The notes under the pieces: generated by a model
The model's input: only the letters and a program-made list of their open reading frames with translations
What the model was told of the DNA's origin: nothing
Databases searched by the model: none
In this document: positions 61,361 through 64,000 of the stretch, piece by piece
Position numbering within the stretch: the first letter of the stretch is position 1
How the letters are laid out: each line of letters begins with the position of its first letter
DNA from: Amycolatopsis sacchari
GTDB lineage: Bacteria > Actinomycetota > Actinomycetes > Mycobacteriales > Pseudonocardiaceae
Assembly: GCF_900114035.1 (NCBI RefSeq)
Contig: NZ_FORP01000018.1
Span: 62,001 to 126,000 of the forward strand
Length of the DNA: 64,000 nt
Direction: 5' to 3'
Program-made: the position numbers and the translations under genes

Positions 61361-62572
61361 TCAGTTCATTGACGAGGCATGTGCGCGTTCGGACAGACCG
61401 CGCACCAGACGGCGATGCGGGTCGGGCCACAGGCGGGCGTGCCAGCGCCCCATCCCGGTCAACCTCGCGACGTGCAGCAGAGTGCGGACCTGCACCCGCT
61501 GGGTCGCGGGTCGCTCGCTGGTGCGCTGACCGGCCCTTCGTGCGGACGCGGCGGCCACCGGGTGGACGATCCCGGCGGCCCGCCCCCGCAGCCCGGCCTC
61601 GATGGTCACCGCTGTGCTGATGGCCTCGGTCGTCTCCGCGTCCAGCCGGCGGTGCTCGGCGAGCTCCTCGACCCAGGCGCGGATGTCACGGTGCGCGTGC
61701 ACGCGCACCTGGTAGATCCAGTCGCTGATCTCGATCAGGTAGCGCTGCAGCCGGAGGCCGGGCGGTGCGCTGCGGATACCGAGCACGAGCCCGGGGTGGA
61801 CGACCCGCAACGCGCTCCACAGCGGTTTCAAGCGCCACAAGGACCAGGTCTCCCAGATCTCGGCGGCCTTCCTCGCGCAGACGAACCACACCGCGCCGAC
61901 CATCATCACCCCTACGCACGTCGAGGCCAGCAGGTCGACGAGCGCGGGGTGGTCGAGGAAGGTCTCCGCGTGGTAGGCGGCGGCCACCGCACGCGCGATG
62001 CCCCAGGTGGACCACAGCAGTCCCAGGGCTCCTCCAGCCATCTCCAGCCAGAGGCTGATGACGACCTGCCGGGCCGGGCGCGCGGTCTGGAGATAACGCA
62101 CGATGACGACCGCGAATTCGACGATCGCGGCGACGATGTACAAGTTGTAGACGAGGGAGAACAGGACAGCGCGCCAGTCCCGCCCGTAGACGCCGGTGAA
62201 GTCCACGGCGCTGGTGGGGCCGATGGCGGCCAGGAGCACCCCCATCGCGGCTCCCGACACCAGCAGCAACACCGGGTGCCGCAGGGTTCGCCGGGGCGCG
62301 GCGCCGGGCTCGGCCAGCGCGAAGGAGAGCATCGACAGCACGCACCAGGGCGCGGTGAGGGACGACCACGTACCCGCGAGGAAGACCAGTTGCGGGACCG
62401 GCGCGGGCAGTTGGTCGGCCAGCTGGAGCGTGAGCTGGGACGAGAGGGCGGCCGCCAGCGTGCCGACGAGGAAGACCGCCAGGAAGTAGGAGTGGGAACC
62501 GCCACGCCAGCCGCGGTGACGGGCGACGCCCGCCGCCGCGAGTGCGGCGAAGAACAGCAGCCACCCGATCAC
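61361..62572 (-). CDS. MAB_1171c family (DUF6545-type) seven-helix membrane protein
   Basis: 403 residues. About seven hydrophobic helices in the first 240 residues, then a soluble C-terminal part of about 160 residues opening SLWRLKPLWSALRVVHPGLVLGI and continuing ISDWIYQVRVHAHRDIRAW. This W..KPLW.AL..VHP pattern is the family mark. Databases call it a putative transporter, but the architecture (7 helices plus long cytosolic tail) could equally be a receptor. GTG 62572 is 15 nt after the metallopeptidase gene. Confidence 0.8.
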   Translation of the reverse strand: MIGWLLFFAALAAAGVARHRGWRGGSHSYFLAVFLVGTLAAALSSQLTLQLADQLPAPVPQLVFLAGTWSSLTAPWCVLSMLSFALAEPGAAPRRTLRHPVLLLVSGAAMGVLLAAIGPTSAVDFTGVYGRDWRAVLFSLVYNLYIVAAIVEFAVVIVRYLQTARPARQVVISLWLEMAGGALGLLWSTWGIARAVAAAYHAETFLDHPALVDLLASTCVGVMMVGAVWFVCARKAAEIWETWSLWRLKPLWSALRVVHPGLVLGIRSAPPGLRLQRYLIEISDWIYQVRVHAHRDIRAWVEELAEHRRLDAETTEAISTAVTIEAGLRGRAAGIVHPVAAASARRAGQRTSERPATQRVQVRTLLHVARLTGMGRWHARLWPDPHRRLVRGLSERAHASSMN

Positions 62573-62587
62573 AGCGCCGACTCCTGA

Positions 62588-63136
62588 TCAGCCGCGGCGG
62601 TCGTTGCCGAAGAGCTCGTGCAACGTGTCGCGGGAGCCGGAGGGGGCTGACAGCAGCTGCCCGCCGAGCTGACCGATCTCCGCGGTGAGCACCGAACCGA
62701 AAAGCTCGGCCTGCCACTCCGGCAGGGATTCGAAGCTGGTCCGTTTCCGCACTTCGATCCGGCCGGTGAAAGCCAGGTCGCCGGGCAGCAGCTCTTCGAG
62801 GACGCGGCGTTCTTCGCGTGAAATGTCGTCGCCGTGGTGGTCGAAGTGCAGGTGAGCGCCTTCATGGGCGGCGAACTGGGCGTCCTGGGCCGGCGAGACG
62901 CCGTGGCTCAACACCATGTAGTCGTTTCGCGCGTCGCTGAGCAGGAGGCACACGGGAGTAGCGGTATCCGCGGGCAGCCGCACCTTGACGATCGGGCGGC
63001 CGCGGAATGCGCTCAAGGCCTGGAGCCAGGATTCCACCGAATCCGGCCGCTCTCCACCGGTGATGCGGTAGATGCCCGCGCGGCATTTCGTCACGAATTC
63101 CGAGTCGTCACCGTCGCTCGTTCTTCGGCGGAACAT
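62588..63136 (-). CDS. ImmA/IrrE-type (ParH-like) metallopeptidase
   Basis: 182 residues. Zinc motif HEGAH (His91, Glu92, His95) in AQFAAHEGAHLHFDH, with Glu-rich sequence after it (DISREERRVLEELL) that may hold the third ligand. ImmA/IrrE peptidases cleave or inactivate an XRE repressor from the same operon. ATG 63136 shares a base with the XRE stop (TGATG). The longer frame upstream is Arg-rich shadow sequence. Confidence 0.85.
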   Translation of the reverse strand: MFRRRTSDGDDSEFVTKCRAGIYRITGGERPDSVESWLQALSAFRGRPIVKVRLPADTATPVCLLLSDARNDYMVLSHGVSPAQDAQFAAHEGAHLHFDHHGDDISREERRVLEELLPGDLAFTGRIEVRKRTSFESLPEWQAELFGSVLTAEIGQLGGQLLSAPSGSRDTLHELFGNDRRG

Positions 63137-63720
63137 CACTCTTCCTCCCCGCCGTCGAAGACCTCGACGTCGTACCCCTCGTCCCGCAGTTCGTCCAGGT
63201 TCCCGCGGGCGGCGGCGAACCGTTCCAGCTCGGGCAGCACCGCTCGCAGGCTCTCTTCGTCCAGCTGGTTGACCAGACGGCCGGCGCGGAGGCACAGCAC
63301 GTCCTGGGGGCGGGAGAAGAGGTTGGCGAGCTCCTCGTCGTCCAGGCCGTGGCTGTGCTTGAGCATCCGCTTCAGGATGTTCTCGTTCTGCCAGGGATGG
63401 GAACTGGAGAAGACGTTGATGTCGGTCTCGCCGAAGAAGTGCTGGTTGAGCCGCTCCAGAATGCCGGTCGACACGCTGTCGTAGGGCTGCTTGCCCGTGA
63501 TTATCTTGCTGATGTAGGCGGCGGTCACGTCGACAGCCGCCGTCAGTTCGCGTTGCCGCGGTTTACCCCGTTGCGCATTGCGCCGGGCGAGAGCCTCCGG
63601 GTCGAGCAGGATCGCCGGGTCCTCGTCAGGCGACAATTTGTGGCTCAGCAGCCACTTGAGCTTGTCCGTGAACGTCCTGGGTGTTCCCTCGCTGGTGCCA
63701 GGCGCCTGGTCCTGCGTCAT
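63136..63720 (-). CDS. XRE family helix-turn-helix regulator
   Basis: 194 residues. The HTH is at about 56-80 (QRELTAAVDVTAAYISKIITGK), preceded by a 50-residue region and followed by about 100 residues of helical, acidic sequence (ILKRMLKHSHGLDDEELANLFSRP, AVLPELERFAAARG) ending in EVFDGGEEE. ATG 63720 has AGGGAGA upstream; ten upstream codons have no support. First gene of the XRE-ImmA-membrane protein operon, so likely its regulator and a candidate substrate of the peptidase. Confidence 0.88.
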   Translation of the reverse strand: MTQDQAPGTSEGTPRTFTDKLKWLLSHKLSPDEDPAILLDPEALARRNAQRGKPRQRELTAAVDVTAAYISKIITGKQPYDSVSTGILERLNQHFFGETDINVFSSSHPWQNENILKRMLKHSHGLDDEELANLFSRPQDVLCLRAGRLVNQLDEESLRAVLPELERFAAARGNLDELRDEGYDVEVFDGGEEE

Positions 63721-63796
63721 GGATCTCCCTGGCTGTTGCCGGCGCCACATTCGCTGATCCGCGTCAACTAAAGCACAATTCCACCAGGCTGGGAAA

Positions 63797-64000
63797 CTAC
63801 TCCGCCGGCACCCAGTTCGGTTTGCGCTTCTGCGCGAAGGCGATGATGCCCTCCTGGCCTTCCTCGCTCGCGAAGAAGCGGGCGGACAGGGCGTTCATCG
63901 CCTGGAAGCCGGCGGATGGGGTCGGGGGCTTCGGGCTCGCGAGGAGTTCCTTCGTCGCCGCCAGGGCGTTCGGGCCGCCGAGGGTGAGGGCGCGGACGTA
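63797..64000 (-). CDS. Enoyl-CoA hydratase/isomerase family protein, C-terminal end (partial)
   Basis: 67 codons before the stop; the N-terminal part is outside the window. LTLGGPNALAATKELLASP followed by FQAMNALSARFFASEEGQEGI and FAQKRKPNWVPAE is the C-terminus of crotonase-fold enzymes (ALAATKELL and SEEGQEGI.AF..KR.P.W). It probably ends its own transcription unit before the XRE promoter in 63721-63796. Confidence 0.85.
   Translation of the reverse strand, partial: YVRALTLGGPNALAATKELLASPKPPTPSAGFQAMNALSARFFASEEGQEGIIAFAQKRKPNWVPAE

Noticed and set aside
1-64000. tRNA, rRNA, CRISPR arrays, insertion sequences and prophage genes
   Set aside because: I looked for T-loop GGTTCGANNCC patterns, regular spacer repeats, transposases and integrases and found none.

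Overview
This window is about 70% G+C by eye, uses GTG starts freely and carries a mycobacterium-like core gene order. It reads as a chromosomal segment of a high-GC actinobacterium, most likely from the Pseudonocardiaceae (Amycolatopsis-like). The family assignment is inference; only the actinobacterial assignment is firm. No rRNA, tRNA, CRISPR array, insertion sequence or phage block was seen.

Layout. 1-2.3 kb: the ClpP1-ClpP2-ClpX protease. 2.4-17.8 kb: accessory metabolism, with a tautomerase/HxlR pair, a secreted esterase, a formate-type set (fdhD, OFA transporter with its 38-residue small subunit, and an FdhF-like molybdoenzyme placed behind marR-MFS), a GntR/VOC/SDR group, a secreted SGNH lipase, and an acyl-CoA dehydrogenase with a methyltransferase. 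17.8-23.9 kb: folC-DUF4233 and ndk, separated by a TetR-monooxygenase operon and a PhoD phosphatase. 24-29 kb: an IclR regulator, a decayed alpha/beta hydrolase, an ABC-2 exporter and a secreted subtilase. 29.4-36.5 kb: rne-rplU-rpmA-obg-proB. 36.7-40.2 kb: an MFS symporter and a RecQ helicase with a phosphoribosyltransferase-like tail. 40.4-54.1 kb: nadD-rsfS-gpgP-octT-degV-comEA-comEC, then a SAM-riboswitch-controlled threonine-synthase-like gene, holA, rpsT, a small accessory stretch and lepA. 54-64 kb: oxidoreductases and hydrolases, an RNase Sa-type ribonuclease with barstar, a drug exporter, a DUF574 methyltransferase, an XRE/ImmA-IrrE/seven-helix (MAB_1171c-type) operon, and the end of an enoyl-CoA hydratase.

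Functional links. The core blocks cover proteolysis, RNA decay, ribosome assembly (obg, rsfS, rplU, rpmA, rpsT, lepA), NAD, folate and proline synthesis, competence-type DNA uptake, and a methylglucose-lipopolysaccharide pair (gpgP/octT). Accessory genes sit in regulator-plus-target pairs. Many have a TANNNT -10 hexamer 6-8 nt before the start codon, which suggests leaderless transcription and helped choose starts.

Points most worth a second look: (1) a SAM-I riboswitch in front of a threonine-synthase-like gene, which suggests a methionine-pathway role; (2) the XRE-metallopeptidase-seven-helix membrane protein operon; (3) two same-strand DnaA boxes upstream of comEA; (4) an RNase Sa/barstar pair; (5) a near-perfect 26-bp palindrome covering divergent gntR/VOC promoters; (6) the RecQ-PRTase fusion.
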